Made by a program: the position numbers and the translations under genes. Shown here piece by piece: positions 1 to 8,481 of a DNA stretch of 64,000 nt (within the stretch, counting starts at the first letter, position 1; each line of letters starts with the position of its first letter). The notes under the pieces are model-generated. The model ran no database searches, was not told where the DNA came from, and was given only the letters and a program-made list of their open reading frames with translations. The DNA is from JAICQQ01 sp965651135. GTDB taxonomy: Bacteria > Myxococcota_A > Polyangia > Polyangiales > Polyangiaceae. The DNA lies in NCBI GenBank assembly GCA_965651135.1, contig CBFGRJ010000001.1, positions 9,549 through 73,548 of the forward strand, read 5' to 3'.

Positions 1-174
1 GATGGCTTTGTATGCGGCGATGCTGCCCGTCACGCAGAGCACCAAGCGCTTGCCTGCAAGCTGGCGCTGACGAGGAGGCGCCGCTTGCTTTGGCACGGAC
101 GGCGGTTCGAAGTCTACGGGAACCCCGGCGGCCGGCCGCGGCAGGGATCCGGGGTTCTTGGGGTCCGAATTCAT
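1..174 (-). CDS. coaBC: Phosphopantothenoylcysteine decarboxylase/synthase-type flavoprotein, N-terminal part only
   Basis: The gene runs off the left edge, so only about 58 N-terminal residues are visible. Reading the minus strand from the ATG at 174-172, a proline-rich leader of about 40 residues is followed by KRLVLCVTGSIAAYKAI. That is the first strand and FMN/phosphate-binding turn of the CoaC/Dfp flavoprotein family. CoaBC makes 4'-phosphopantetheine on the way to coenzyme A; other HFCD flavoproteins (UbiX, lantibiotic decarboxylases) begin similarly, so the exact member is not proven. The leader is longer than in most CoaBC proteins, so a later alternative start cannot be excluded, although I see no ATG between the leader and the motif. 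It lies 34 bp downstream of the glycosylase gene on the same strand, as the likely last visible gene of the feo operon. Confidence 0.7.
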   Translation of the reverse strand, partial: MNSDPKNPGSLPRPAAGVPVDFEPPSVPKQAAPPRQRQLAGKRLVLCVTGSIAAYKAI

Positions 175-208
175 GAATTCTGGGATATCCCGCGGAATCC
201 CTAGGCGA

Positions 209-835
209 TCAAGCGCCGTGAGCTGCTCGCAGCTTGGAGACGTGGCGGCTTTTCGGATCGTAAAACCGCCATGGCTTGCTGGCCCAAATTCCCGCGTAGT
301 CGACCCCGATGCGTGGCGAACGGGCAACCGGAGCCGGCGGGCCGTCTGCGAGAAAGAGCTCCGCCCGGCACAGGTCCAGGCCGTAATGGGCTCGGTTGAG
401 CCCAAGCGCCTGGCACAGCTTACCTGGGCCATTGGTGAGGGTAGGGCTCTCTTTTGCCAGGCCGCGATTTTTTGCCATCACGCCGATGCCCAAAAGAGGT
501 TCAATCGCCCGGACCAACACCGCGTGGGGGTCGCCTTCGCGCCCCGTCACGATGTTGAAGTTCCAATACATGCCGTAGATCAAGAACATGTAGGCGTGAC
601 CGGCAGGGCCGAACATAACCTCCGTGCGCAGTGTGCGCCGACCGCCGAAGCTGTGCGCCGCGCGATCTTCCGGTCCTCGATAGGCCTCGGTTTCTACGAT
701 GCGTCCGGCAAGCCAGCGATTACCCAGCTTGCGTACCAGAATCTTTCCTATGCATTCACGAGCCACGGTGAGCACGGGTCGTGCATAAAAGGAACGGTCT
801 AGTCGAACGAGGTTTTGCGGCAATGACCTTGTCAT
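209..835 (-). CDS. DNA-3-methyladenine glycosylase (AAG/MPG family)
   Basis: Predicted monofunctional DNA glycosylase that removes alkylated purines such as 3-methyladenine to start base excision repair. The 208-residue protein matches the compact bacterial AAG/MPG family: GRIVETEAYRGPEDRAAHS near residues 43-61 carries the Glu that activates water and the following Tyr, and the FGPAGHAYMFLIYGMYWNFN block is the family's central signature. The start is taken as the ATG at 835-833 because it overlaps the feoB stop in a TGATG arrangement, which suggests translational coupling. A longer frame reaching 973 would run inside feoB and adds no family sequence. It sits between feoB and coaBC on the same strand. 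Confidence 0.9.
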   Translation of the reverse strand: MTRSLPQNLVRLDRSFYARPVLTVARECIGKILVRKLGNRWLAGRIVETEAYRGPEDRAAHSFGGRRTLRTEVMFGPAGHAYMFLIYGMYWNFNIVTGREGDPHAVLVRAIEPLLGIGVMAKNRGLAKESPTLTNGPGKLCQALGLNRAHYGLDLCRAELFLADGPPAPVARSPRIGVDYAGIWASKPWRFYDPKSRHVSKLRAAHGA

Positions 836-2988
836 CAAAACCCGAGCAACTTGCCTCCCTGATAGACGAGAAAGCTCGCTACGTAGGCAAGCCCCGTCAT
901 GTAGGCAAAAAGAAACAGCGGCCAGCGCCAGGAGCGGGTTTCTCGGCGCACCACGGCGAGTGTGCTCATGCATTGGCAGGCGAGCGCGAAGAACACCATC
1001 AGTGATAGTCCCGTGAGCGGGCTATATACTGGCGAGCCGTCTGCTCTGGTCTCCGTGCGTATGCGTTCCCGTAGAGGAGCGTCGTTTTCCTCGGCGTCAC
1101 CGATGCCATAGACGAGCCCCATGGTGGAAACGAAGACTTCTCGAGCCGCGAACGCACCGATGATACCAACTCCGATCTTCCAATCGAAGCCCAGTGGTTC
1201 TATGGCGGGTTCAATCGCTTTGCCGAGCCGCCCTCCATAGCTGCTTTGGATGGTGGTGGTCGTGGCTGCGGCAGGCAAGTCCACGCTTGCCGTGGCGTCC
1301 GTGCCCGCTCGGGGAAAGGACAAGAGCGCCCAGAGCACAATCGTACAAACCAAGATGACAGTGCCCGCTTCCTTCAAGAACAGCAAAGACCGCTCCCACA
1401 TCATTCTCAGCGTGGTGAGTAGCCGAGGCACGCGGTACGGCGGGAGCTCCAGAATGAGGGGAATGCTTTTGCCTTTGACCACGGTCCGCCCCAACACCCA
1501 GGCGGCAAATAACGAGATGACGATGCTGAACAGGTACATGCACACCATCAACAGCCCCTGCAGCGGGATTGCCCCAAAAACTTCCGTGGGAGGGAACAGG
1601 GCGGCAACGATCAGTGTGTAGACCGGAAGTCGAGCGGAGCAGGTCATCAGCGGGACGACGAGCATCGTCAGCAGCCGATCGCGCTCTCGCTCCATGGTAC
1701 GAGTCGCCAAGATGGCTGGCACGGCGCAGGCGAAGCCCGAGAGCATGGGGACGAACGCTCGCCCATGGAGCCCCAGCGTTCGCATGATGCGATCCATGAG
1801 GTACGCGACGCGTGCCATGTAGCCCGAGTCTTCGAGCACACCGATGAAGAAGAACAGCAGCAGTATTTGCGGCAGAAATACCACCACATTGCCGACGCCG
1901 CCGATCACTCCTTCGGTGAGCAGGTCTCGGAACAGTCCCGGCGGCAGGGTTTCGGTGATTGTATTCGAAAGTCCCACGAAAGCCGTCTCGACGAGAGAAA
2001 TCACCGGATCGGACCAGGCGAACAGCGACTGGAACACCAAAAGCATCAGGCCGATGAAGAACACGAACCCGAACGTGGGATGCAACAGCAGACGATCCAA
2101 ACGCTGCGCCTTGCGTTCTCGCGCTCTGGCTGCCCGGGCGCGCCCGTAAAAGCGCGGCTCCAAATCATCGAGCAGCGCGTAGCGCGTCGTGATGACCTCT
2201 TGGTCGATATCGCTGCCCAGAGCGGCCTGGTGCTGGTCTAGGGCGCATTGTCTGAGCTCGTCTGGAATGCCCGACAGCTCGTCGTCGTCAGAAATGCTGG
2301 TCAATGCCCAGAGGGCCAGCGCTCGGTCGTGCTCCACATTTTTGCGCCAGCTTTCCGGGAGCGCACTGGCCAAGGCATCGACACGCTCCCGCACGGCGCT
2401 TGGATATCGAGCATGCAGCCGCGGGAGCGGCGGGTTGGCGAGGGCTCGACTGATGGCTGCTCGAAGCTCTTCGACGCCCTCGCCGCTGCGCGCCGAGAGC
2501 CCGATGCAGGGGACCCCGAATGCCTCCGCAATCGCCGCGGGCTCCGGTGCTGCTCCCTCGGTCTCGTCCATCATGTTCAAGGCAATGAGCATGGGTGGCC
2601 GAAACTCTGCGAGCTGCAGCGCCAGATACAAATTGCGGCTCAGCTGCCCGGCGTCGACGACGACCACGACCAGGTCGGGCTTGGGGTAACCATCCAGCCC
2701 AAGCACGCTGTTGAGCGCGATCTGTTCCTCCGCGGAGCGAGCGCTGAGCGAATAGCATCCGGGAACGTCCACGAGCTCTGCGCGTTGCAGCTGCCCTTCC
2801 CGGTTCACCGTGACGGTGCCGACCCTGCGCTCCACGGTGACGCCCGGGTAGTTCCCCACGCGCGCATTCTGACCCGTCAGACGATTGAACAGCGTGGTCT
2901 TACCTACGTTCGGATTGCCGACCAGCGCAATGTGCGGTCGCCGCGGCTGGGGCTCAGGAACCGGAAGGGGCGAAGCGTGCACCGACAA
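835..2988 (-). CDS. feoB: Ferrous iron transport protein B
   Basis: Inner-membrane Fe(II) transporter with an N-terminal GTPase domain. The 717-residue length is normal for FeoB. Visible G motifs are GNPNVGKT (residues 24-31), the switch segment NYPGVTVE, DVPG (74-77) and NMMD (138-141). A four-helix GDI spacer follows, then a hydrophobic C-terminal half with two Gate-type repeats, beginning around FGFVFFIGLMLLVFQSLF and including GFACAVPAILATRTME. A late CQCMST motif holds conserved cysteines. feoA ends 15 bp upstream and the glycosylase gene overlaps its stop by one base, so feoA-feoB-glycosylase looks like one operon. No feoC is present. Expected to be induced under iron limitation through the Fur-like box upstream of feoA. 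Confidence 0.97.
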   Translation of the reverse strand: MSVHASPLPVPEPQPRRPHIALVGNPNVGKTTLFNRLTGQNARVGNYPGVTVERRVGTVTVNREGQLQRAELVDVPGCYSLSARSAEEQIALNSVLGLDGYPKPDLVVVVVDAGQLSRNLYLALQLAEFRPPMLIALNMMDETEGAAPEPAAIAEAFGVPCIGLSARSGEGVEELRAAISRALANPPLPRLHARYPSAVRERVDALASALPESWRKNVEHDRALALWALTSISDDDELSGIPDELRQCALDQHQAALGSDIDQEVITTRYALLDDLEPRFYGRARAARARERKAQRLDRLLLHPTFGFVFFIGLMLLVFQSLFAWSDPVISLVETAFVGLSNTITETLPPGLFRDLLTEGVIGGVGNVVVFLPQILLLFFFIGVLEDSGYMARVAYLMDRIMRTLGLHGRAFVPMLSGFACAVPAILATRTMERERDRLLTMLVVPLMTCSARLPVYTLIVAALFPPTEVFGAIPLQGLLMVCMYLFSIVISLFAAWVLGRTVVKGKSIPLILELPPYRVPRLLTTLRMMWERSLLFLKEAGTVILVCTIVLWALLSFPRAGTDATASVDLPAAATTTTIQSSYGGRLGKAIEPAIEPLGFDWKIGVGIIGAFAAREVFVSTMGLVYGIGDAEENDAPLRERIRTETRADGSPVYSPLTGLSLMVFFALACQCMSTLAVVRRETRSWRWPLFLFAYMTGLAYVASFLVYQGGKLLGF

Positions 2989-3003
2989 CCAAAGCGAGAT
3001 GGG

Positions 3004-3279
3004 CTAGGCGGAGACAGCGGCTTCGGAAGCCACTGGGGCAGCCGCTTCGACTTCTTCGAGGACACGCACTCGAATCAGCTCTGCTTCGTTGCGCCGGATC
3101 GAGAGCTGGCAGCCGCGCACCAACAAGTGCATCGGGTCGCCCAAAGGCGCGACGCCGAGGAAGGTGATCCGCGTACCGGGCACCAAGCCAAGCTCCATCA
3201 GGCGACGGCGAAAGCTGCGCTCCCCGTCAATCGTCTCTATCTCGACAACGTCGCCGATCCTGGCCTTTGCCAACGTCAT
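3004..3279 (-). CDS. feoA: Ferrous iron transport protein A (SH3-like)
   Basis: Small cytosolic SH3-fold partner of FeoB. Typical FeoA features are MTLAKARIGDVVEIETI at the N-terminus, then RRLMELGLVPGTRITFLG and HLLVRGCQLSIRRNEAELI. The last 20 or so residues form an Ala/Glu-rich tail. The ATG at 3279 is preferred (91 residues); an in-frame GTG two codons upstream (3285) is the alternative. It is the first gene of the feo operon, with the Fur-box-like palindrome about 20 bp upstream of the start. Confidence 0.93.
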   Translation of the reverse strand: MTLAKARIGDVVEIETIDGERSFRRRLMELGLVPGTRITFLGVAPLGDPMHLLVRGCQLSIRRNEAELIRVRVLEEVEAAAPVASEAAVSA

Positions 3280-3298
3280 ACCCACAGGGTAGCTCAGC

Positions 3299-3313
3299 TG
3301 AAAACGATTTTCA
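3299..3313. promoter_or_regulatory. Probable Fur box upstream of feoA
   Basis: TGAAAACGATTTTCA is a 15-bp inverted repeat in the 7-1-7 layout of Fur operators. Fourteen of its fifteen positions fit a symmetric TGAAAAT-N-ATTTTCA site, and it lies about 20-34 bp upstream of feoA. On the minus strand it overlaps a weak -10-like GAAAAT, the usual place for Fur to block transcription. Established knowledge: feo operons are classic Fur targets. The assignment to Fur itself is inference. Confidence 0.7.
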
Positions 3314-3336
3314 AATTCAGAGAACGCGCCACAAAA

Positions 3337-4305
3337 CTAGCGGTTTTTCCAGTTTCCATCGGGAAAAACCTCCAGCACGCTGGCGGCAATGGCGGTGGCG
3401 TCGGTGGTGGCAGGCCAAACCCGGAGCACCTCGGTCAGGGCTTGGAGCATTTGCCGAGCGGACGCGAAGCGACGGGCAGGGTTGCGCTCGAGAGCCCTGT
3501 GCACTGCCGTGGTCAAGCCCATCGGCAGTTCGCTGCGCAGCATGCTGAGCAGCGGCACACGTGGATTCTTGAGCATGCGATACACTTCTACGTCCGTGTC
3601 CGCATGGAACAGGCGTTTGCCGGTCAAGGCTTCCCACAGCACCACCCCGAGCCCGAACAGATCGCTTTGCGGGCTCGGTGCCTCGCCAAGCACCAGCTCC
3701 GGTGCCAAGTACGAAAGCTTGCCCTTCACGACATTGGGTCTCGTGATCTGCTGTCGGTCCATGGCGCGCGCCAGGCCGAAGTCTGCCAGCTTGATGAATC
3801 CGGTCCGGTCGATCAGGATGTTTCCTGGACTGACGTCGCGGTGCAGCACGGGGCTCAGCCGCCCCTGTTCGTCGACTCGCAGGTGCGCTGCTTCCAATGC
3901 GCGCAACACCTCGATGGCGATCGCCGTCACGATGGGCCACGGAGTAGGCTGCCCCCTGTAGCCGTGGGCGAGCACCCATTGGCCGAGGTGAGGCCCATCG
4001 ATGAACTCGGTGACCAAGTAGTGGTCGCCGCGGGCATCGACCCGAAAGTCCAGCGCTTGAACGATGTTGGGGTGTGATAGCGCGGCCCCTACGCGGGCTT
4101 CTTCGACGAACATCTGCACCACTTCGGGGTACCCGCGATGCTTCGGATCGATGCGTTTGACCGCGACCCAGCGGCGGAAGCCCGTCGCCCCATGCGCGAG
4201 CGCGCGCCACACCACCGCCATGCCGCCTTGCCCGAGCCTTTCGACCAGCTCGTAGCGTCCATCCAGGAGGGTGCCTGGTTTGTCAGGCGCTAGTTCCGGT
4301 TCCAC
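3337..4305 (-). CDS. Serine/threonine protein kinase (kinase domain only)
   Basis: Eukaryotic-type (Hanks) Ser/Thr kinase of 322 residues made almost entirely of catalytic domain. Visible elements: glycine loop LGQGGMAVV (24-32), VAVK with Lys50, HRDVSPGNIL with catalytic Asp157, and DFGLA (175-179). Ser-Pro replaces the more common Lys-Pro after HRD, a variant common in myxobacterial kinases. There is no obvious transmembrane helix or sensor domain after the kinase core, so it is probably cytosolic. It stands between the hybrid histidine kinase (105 bp upstream) and the feo operon on the same strand. Substrates cannot be deduced. Confidence 0.93.
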   Translation of the reverse strand: MEPELAPDKPGTLLDGRYELVERLGQGGMAVVWRALAHGATGFRRWVAVKRIDPKHRGYPEVVQMFVEEARVGAALSHPNIVQALDFRVDARGDHYLVTEFIDGPHLGQWVLAHGYRGQPTPWPIVTAIAIEVLRALEAAHLRVDEQGRLSPVLHRDVSPGNILIDRTGFIKLADFGLARAMDRQQITRPNVVKGKLSYLAPELVLGEAPSPQSDLFGLGVVLWEALTGKRLFHADTDVEVYRMLKNPRVPLLSMLRSELPMGLTTAVHRALERNPARRFASARQMLQALTEVLRVWPATTDATAIAASVLEVFPDGNWKNR

Positions 4306-4410
4306 GCCTGCTCACCCGACCTGAGCTAATTTTGCAGGATGATTGACTAACTTCACGCGAGGCGCAGCATAGCCTGCCGGCACTCTGCTCGAAAGAGCGA
4401 ATCTCGAGTG

Positions 4411-5964
4411 TCAGGCCAGTGCCTTGCTGACGAAGCTGCGTAGCGCACGCGGATGCAGCGGCTTTTCGAGGGCGCGGTTGGGCACCGAATTCAGGTAGTC
4501 CCGCGCGCTGCTGGTGAATGCTCCGCCCGTCAAGAACACCACTCTTTCGGCTAGCTTGGGGTCGGCCTTCTCGAGCAGCGCATGGAAGTCCATGCCCGTC
4601 ATACCCGGCATCATCAGGTCGCAAAAGATCAGATCGAACTCTTGCCCTTGCTCGATCATGGTCAGCGCTTTTCGGGCGTCCGTTACGGTGAGAATGTTGT
4701 GATGCGCTGCCAGGGTCCGACGAAAAGCGCGTAGCACCAGCGGTTCATCATCGATGATCAAGAGCTCGCCTCGCGCAGCCGTGGGTCGCTCACTCAGCGG
4801 CCGCTTGTTCAGTTCTTGGAGCTCTGCGGGAACCAGCTCGACTCGAACCGTGGTTCCACGTTTCTCCTCGCTGATGACCGAGATGGTGCCACCCAACCCG
4901 TGCACCAATCCATGACAGATCGACAGCCCGAGTCCCGTGCCCACGCCAATCGGCTTGGTAGTGAAAAACGGGTCGAAAATTCGATCCAGCATATCGCGAG
5001 GGATACCGACCCCCGTATCCGAGACTTCGGCGACCACGGCATGATCGTTGACGTGCGTCGAGACCCGGATTCGATGCGCATGCGGGTTTCCCTCGGGGAT
5101 TGCCTGTGCCGCGTTGACCAACAAGTTGACGAACACCTGGACCAAGCGCGCCTCGTTACCGAACACAGGAGGCGTAGGAGCAAAGGCCCGTTCGAGTTGC
5201 GCTCGATAGCGGATCTCGTTTTCGGCCATGCTGATGGCGCTGTTCATCACCCTTTGCAGGTCGACCGGCCCCCGGCTTTCGCCCTCGCTGCGTGAAAAGC
5301 TCTTCAGGCCTTGGACGATCCGCGCCACGCGATCGGTGCCTTCACTGGCTTCCTCCAAGGCTTCGGAAATGGGCGCCAGGGTCTGGTCCAGTCGTCGACG
5401 CAGCTGTTCCGGAAGATCGGCTTCGCCGAGCATCGAACGAATACGAACGATTTGTTCGATCGAGTATCCGAGGTTAGAGACCACGTAGGCCAACGGGTTG
5501 TTGATCTCGTGCGCGACGCCGGCCGCCAAAGTGCCCAGAGAAGCCAGGCGGTCGGCGTGCTCGAGCGCAGCTCGCACGCCATGCTGCGAAGGCACTTCTC
5601 TGAAGCTGAACAGCAACGAAACCGAGTGTCCGCTACGCAGGGTCGTGATGCAGAGCTCGAAAGCGCGGTCGTTGGATCTGCTGCAGGACAAATGCAGCTC
5701 GGTGGCGACGCCGTCGCCGTGTGCGCGCGCCGACTCGATGGCGCTGCTGACACGAGCAAGCTCCTCCAAATCCAGGTGCTCCGACAACAGGTCGATCAGC
5801 GTGCGGCCCTCGCCTGCCGCGGGACTCTCGATCGCTAGTTGGTCAGCCAGACATGGGTTGACGTAGCTCAACACCCCATCGTCTTCGATCGCGATGCCGT
5901 CGCGCAGAGCGTCGAGATAAGGCTTGAATGACCTTCCATCGGGGCGAGCAAACACCGCGTGCAC
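4411..5964 (-). CDS. Hybrid sensor histidine kinase with C-terminal receiver domain
   Basis: Predicted cytosolic hybrid kinase of 517 residues. An N-terminal PAS-like domain (about 1-125) is followed by the dimerisation/phosphoacceptor helix with GVAHEINNPL (His152). The ATPase domain has N-box LLVNAAQAIP (281-290), DTGVGIP and GTGLGLSIC. After a short linker comes a receiver domain (400-517) with acidic pocket IIDDE and phosphoacceptor Asp449 in FCDLMMPG. There are no transmembrane segments, so the signal is probably intracellular. No partner regulator or Hpt protein is adjacent, so phosphate may pass to an unlinked protein. Same strand as the neighbouring kinase and phosphatase genes. Confidence 0.93.
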   Translation of the reverse strand: MHAVFARPDGRSFKPYLDALRDGIAIEDDGVLSYVNPCLADQLAIESPAAGEGRTLIDLLSEHLDLEELARVSSAIESARAHGDGVATELHLSCSRSNDRAFELCITTLRSGHSVSLLFSFREVPSQHGVRAALEHADRLASLGTLAAGVAHEINNPLAYVVSNLGYSIEQIVRIRSMLGEADLPEQLRRRLDQTLAPISEALEEASEGTDRVARIVQGLKSFSRSEGESRGPVDLQRVMNSAISMAENEIRYRAQLERAFAPTPPVFGNEARLVQVFVNLLVNAAQAIPEGNPHAHRIRVSTHVNDHAVVAEVSDTGVGIPRDMLDRIFDPFFTTKPIGVGTGLGLSICHGLVHGLGGTISVISEEKRGTTVRVELVPAELQELNKRPLSERPTAARGELLIIDDEPLVLRAFRRTLAAHHNILTVTDARKALTMIEQGQEFDLIFCDLMMPGMTGMDFHALLEKADPKLAERVVFLTGGAFTSSARDYLNSVPNRALEKPLHPRALRSFVSKALA

Positions 5965-6064
5965 CGGTGGCTAAACGGTCGGGAAACGGCCGAAGTTCAG
6001 CCTTGCAAAGGGCTGACGCGCGTTTTTGCGGCCCCATTGGGGTCCGTGCCCCCCATTCGAGCGC

Positions 6065-6814
6065 CTAGCGCGACTCGTAGACGTTCAGCGCCGGCAGCTC
6101 TAGCGCGGTGAGAAACCCACCGTTGCCGCACCCCGTGTCAATGCCGACGACGTTTTCACCAGCCCACAGATCCGTGGGATCTTCCGGCGTGTAGCCCGAT
6201 AACTCCGGGGGCAGGTATTCGGTGCGAGTGTGGCCGAAGACGACCCGCTTGCCACGGTAGTTTCTGAAAAAATGTTCGTCCCGAAGCCAGAGCAAAGCCA
6301 TCGGGTTCTCCACTTTGCTAGGATGCAAAAAGCCCGTTTCGGTGCTGGGCAGGCCCGCATGCACGTAGATGGCGTAGTCGTCCTCGTACCAGTATGGCAA
6401 TGATCTAAACCAATCGATCACATCGTCCGGGAAGAAGCTACCGCTCGCCATCAACTCGGCTTCACCCGCTTTGGGTAGCTCCTCGCCGTGCGGAACCGGT
6501 CCACCCGTGAACGAGCGCAGCGCCGCCAGGCAGCCATTGCCGGGTGGGGTCACGAACTGATCCCAACCTTGGTCGACGACGCGCAACCATGCGTCTTCGT
6601 GATTGCCGCGCAGCGCCACGACGCGGGCCTTCGTGTTTCTGGGCAGGTCGCGAATGAAGCCAACGACCTTGGCCGAGTCGGGACCGCGGTCGACATAATC
6701 GCCCAGAAAAATCAGAGTGTCGTGCTCATCTAGGCTGGGCAGGCACGAGAGAAGCTTGAATAGGTGCTCGGCATGGCCATGTACATCCCCAATGGCGAAG
6801 CTGCGGTGTGCCAT
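6065..6814 (-). CDS. PPP-family metallophosphatase (Ser/Thr phosphatase-like)
   Basis: Calcineurin-like phosphoesterase of 249 residues with all three PPP signature blocks: GDVHG (9-13), GDYVDRG (37-43) and GNHE (69-72), followed by later metal-ligand histidines (VHAG and FGHT). This set is typical of bacterial PrpA/PrpB-like protein phosphatases and of ApaH-type hydrolases, which share the fold; substrate cannot be told from sequence. The gene starts 33 bp after the stop of the pseudokinase gene on the same strand, so the two are likely co-transcribed. That favours a role in protein phospho-signalling. Confidence 0.9.
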   Translation of the reverse strand: MAHRSFAIGDVHGHAEHLFKLLSCLPSLDEHDTLIFLGDYVDRGPDSAKVVGFIRDLPRNTKARVVALRGNHEDAWLRVVDQGWDQFVTPPGNGCLAALRSFTGGPVPHGEELPKAGEAELMASGSFFPDDVIDWFRSLPYWYEDDYAIYVHAGLPSTETGFLHPSKVENPMALLWLRDEHFFRNYRGKRVVFGHTRTEYLPPELSGYTPEDPTDLWAGENVVGIDTGCGNGGFLTALELPALNVYESR

Positions 6815-6847
6815 GCTGTGCAGGTTAACCCGCGGTTCGGTCGCGCT

Positions 6848-8308
6848 TCAAGTCAGCAACTGAACCGCGACGACCACTAGCAATAGCAGCACCACGCTGC
6901 CTGCGAGAATCTGGCGCCGGACGCGATCGGGCATACGGAGCGACCCAACCGCCCGTTCGAGCTCGCGGGAGTCACTTTGGCCGCGTGTGCTACGAGAGCC
7001 CTGCTGCCGAGATGGCGGGCGAGAAGACCCCGGCGTTGGTCCTGTCATGACAATGTGAGTCGGATCATCCGCGCCGATCTCCCTGCCGGGAGGCCGGCTT
7101 TCACGAGGCTTCATGACCAAGGTCTTGTCTTCGGAGTCGTCCCGTTGTGCCAGAAGCCCGGAAGCGTGCTCCAAGAGCCCGTGCTTGAGCAGGAACGCGT
7201 ACGCTGGATGCGAGGGGCCAATGCCGGCCTTGCCATGGCCTTCGTGTTTGTCTAGCTCATCGGTGGCATCGTTCGTCTGCGGCTGGTGCCAGGGTGCTGG
7301 AGCGGGCTTCGAGCTCTGTCGTAGCGCGCTGGGACGCGGCGGTAGTGAGGCAAACTCCGTGGAATCGCGCAGCACGCAGGTGGCGTCGTCAGCGCCGCCG
7401 GCAGATGGGGTGGCGACGGACATCAACCGTCGCGGGTGACGCACGGCGATGACCGAGGCCATCAATTTGCGCACGGCGTCCCCGACGGCTCCCTCGCTTG
7501 CGATCATGTCAGGCGGGAGCGCCGACAACGCTGCCGCCATTTCTTCAGCGCTCTGAAAGCGGTTGGACGCCACGGGGTTGACGGCGCGAGCCACGATCGA
7601 GGCCAATTCGCCCGCGAGGGGCAAGGTCATTTCTGCCTCCTCGAGGGGTTGGTTGGTCAGCAGCTTGAGCAATTCGGTACCCGCTGCGGTGATGTCGTCA
7701 TCGACGTCCTCGTCGTTAGCGCTCGGTTTGATGCCGAATTGCTGAGCGTGACCATCGTTGAGAGCCGGCGCGACGCCCACCTCGGTCAGCATCGTCTCGC
7801 CGAACTCTGCAATCCATACGGTGTCAGGGTAGATGCTGCGGCGCAGATTGGAGCCGGTATTGTCTTTTAGCAGCGCTTTGGCCTGCGCAGCCGCGCGCAG
7901 CGCGTCGCGCACGATGCGAACCGCCACCGCGGTTTCTATGCGTTTCTCGCGTGCGATGGCATGATTCACGAGCTCCATCAACGACACGCCGGTCAGGTAT
8001 TCGCTGGCGACGTACGTGCACTCGGGAGTTTCTACCCGGCCGACCACCTTCAACAGGCTCGGGTGCGCAACACAGCGCGCCGTATCTATGGTGGACTTGA
8101 TTTCCGAAAGGCTGGATTCCGGGACGCTCCTCAAGAACACCAAGCGACCCGTATCGGTGCCGCGCAACATACGACCGACGTTGGCCACACCGGTTGGGCC
8201 TTTGAACAGCTCACCGAGGACCTCGCACTGACGTTGCTTGTGTCGTGAACCAGCGGGGACGCTCAACGGGTTTGCCCTGCTCACCTGGGGAGTATGCCAC
8301 ACGCTCAC
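6848..8308 (-). CDS. Membrane-anchored kinase-like protein lacking catalytic residues (pseudokinase)
   Basis: A 486-residue protein whose first 270 or so residues follow the order of a Ser/Thr kinase fold. The glycine loop is degenerate (GPTGVANVG), the VAIK position reads VFLR (no Lys), and neither HRD nor DFG is present: the activation-segment region reads IAEFGETMLTEVG. A long polar, Pro/Arg-rich linker follows, then one C-terminal transmembrane helix (about residues 462-484, VLLLLVVVAVQLL). It is therefore probably a tail-anchored pseudokinase that binds rather than phosphorylates. It is followed by the PPP phosphatase gene. An alternative is a very divergent active kinase using other residues. 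Confidence 0.72.
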   Translation of the reverse strand: MSVWHTPQVSRANPLSVPAGSRHKQRQCEVLGELFKGPTGVANVGRMLRGTDTGRLVFLRSVPESSLSEIKSTIDTARCVAHPSLLKVVGRVETPECTYVASEYLTGVSLMELVNHAIAREKRIETAVAVRIVRDALRAAAQAKALLKDNTGSNLRRSIYPDTVWIAEFGETMLTEVGVAPALNDGHAQQFGIKPSANDEDVDDDITAAGTELLKLLTNQPLEEAEMTLPLAGELASIVARAVNPVASNRFQSAEEMAAALSALPPDMIASEGAVGDAVRKLMASVIAVRHPRRLMSVATPSAGGADDATCVLRDSTEFASLPPRPSALRQSSKPAPAPWHQPQTNDATDELDKHEGHGKAGIGPSHPAYAFLLKHGLLEHASGLLAQRDDSEDKTLVMKPRESRPPGREIGADDPTHIVMTGPTPGSSRPPSRQQGSRSTRGQSDSRELERAVGSLRMPDRVRRQILAGSVVLLLLVVVAVQLLT

Positions 8309-8398
8309 CCGCGCAAACGAAGAATAAACCTTGCCGCTATCACAGCGGTCCTACTTCGCCTGCGTCGCGCGCCGAATGTGGGTAAGCCCCGGCTGGGG

Positions 8399-8481
8399 TA
8401 GCCCCTCCCGGACTCGAACCGGGATGTCCTTACGGACGAGGGATTTTAAATCCCCTGCGTCTGCCATTCCGCCAAGGGGCC
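8399..8481 (-). tRNA. tRNA-Leu (anticodon UAA)
   Basis: An 83-nt cloverleaf on the minus strand. Acceptor arms GGCCCCT and AGGGGCT pair over seven positions (the first pair is G-U). The D arm contains GGCGGAATGGCAGACGC, typical of leucine tRNAs. The anticodon stem GGGGA/TCCCT encloses TTTAAAA, giving anticodon TAA. A long variable arm pairs GTCC with GGAC, as class II tRNAs require, and the T arm is CCCGG-TTCGAGT-CCGGG. CCA is not encoded; ACCCC follows. It lies between the pseudokinase gene and the divergent envelope-protein gene. Confidence 0.97.

Noticed and set aside
130..205. Cluster of restriction-site-like palindromes (FseI, EagI, SacII, BamHI, two EcoRI, EcoRV, AvrII) that looks like a cloning polylinker.
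   Set aside because: The first 44 bases are within the translated leader of the coaBC-like protein and the adjoining frame continues into the conserved flavoprotein motif, with no foreign sequence at the border. Palindromic hexamers are frequent in such DNA. Vector contamination cannot be fully excluded but is not needed.
2248..4077. 609-codon plus-strand open frame.
   Set aside because: It is antisense to feoB, feoA and the Ser/Thr kinase genes, with His/Gln/Arg-rich composition of a shadow frame and no motif.
5990..6064. GC-rich hairpin GGCCCC/GGGGTCC downstream of the phosphatase gene as a terminator.
   Set aside because: There is no T tract on the minus strand after the hairpin; the T run lies on the wrong side.
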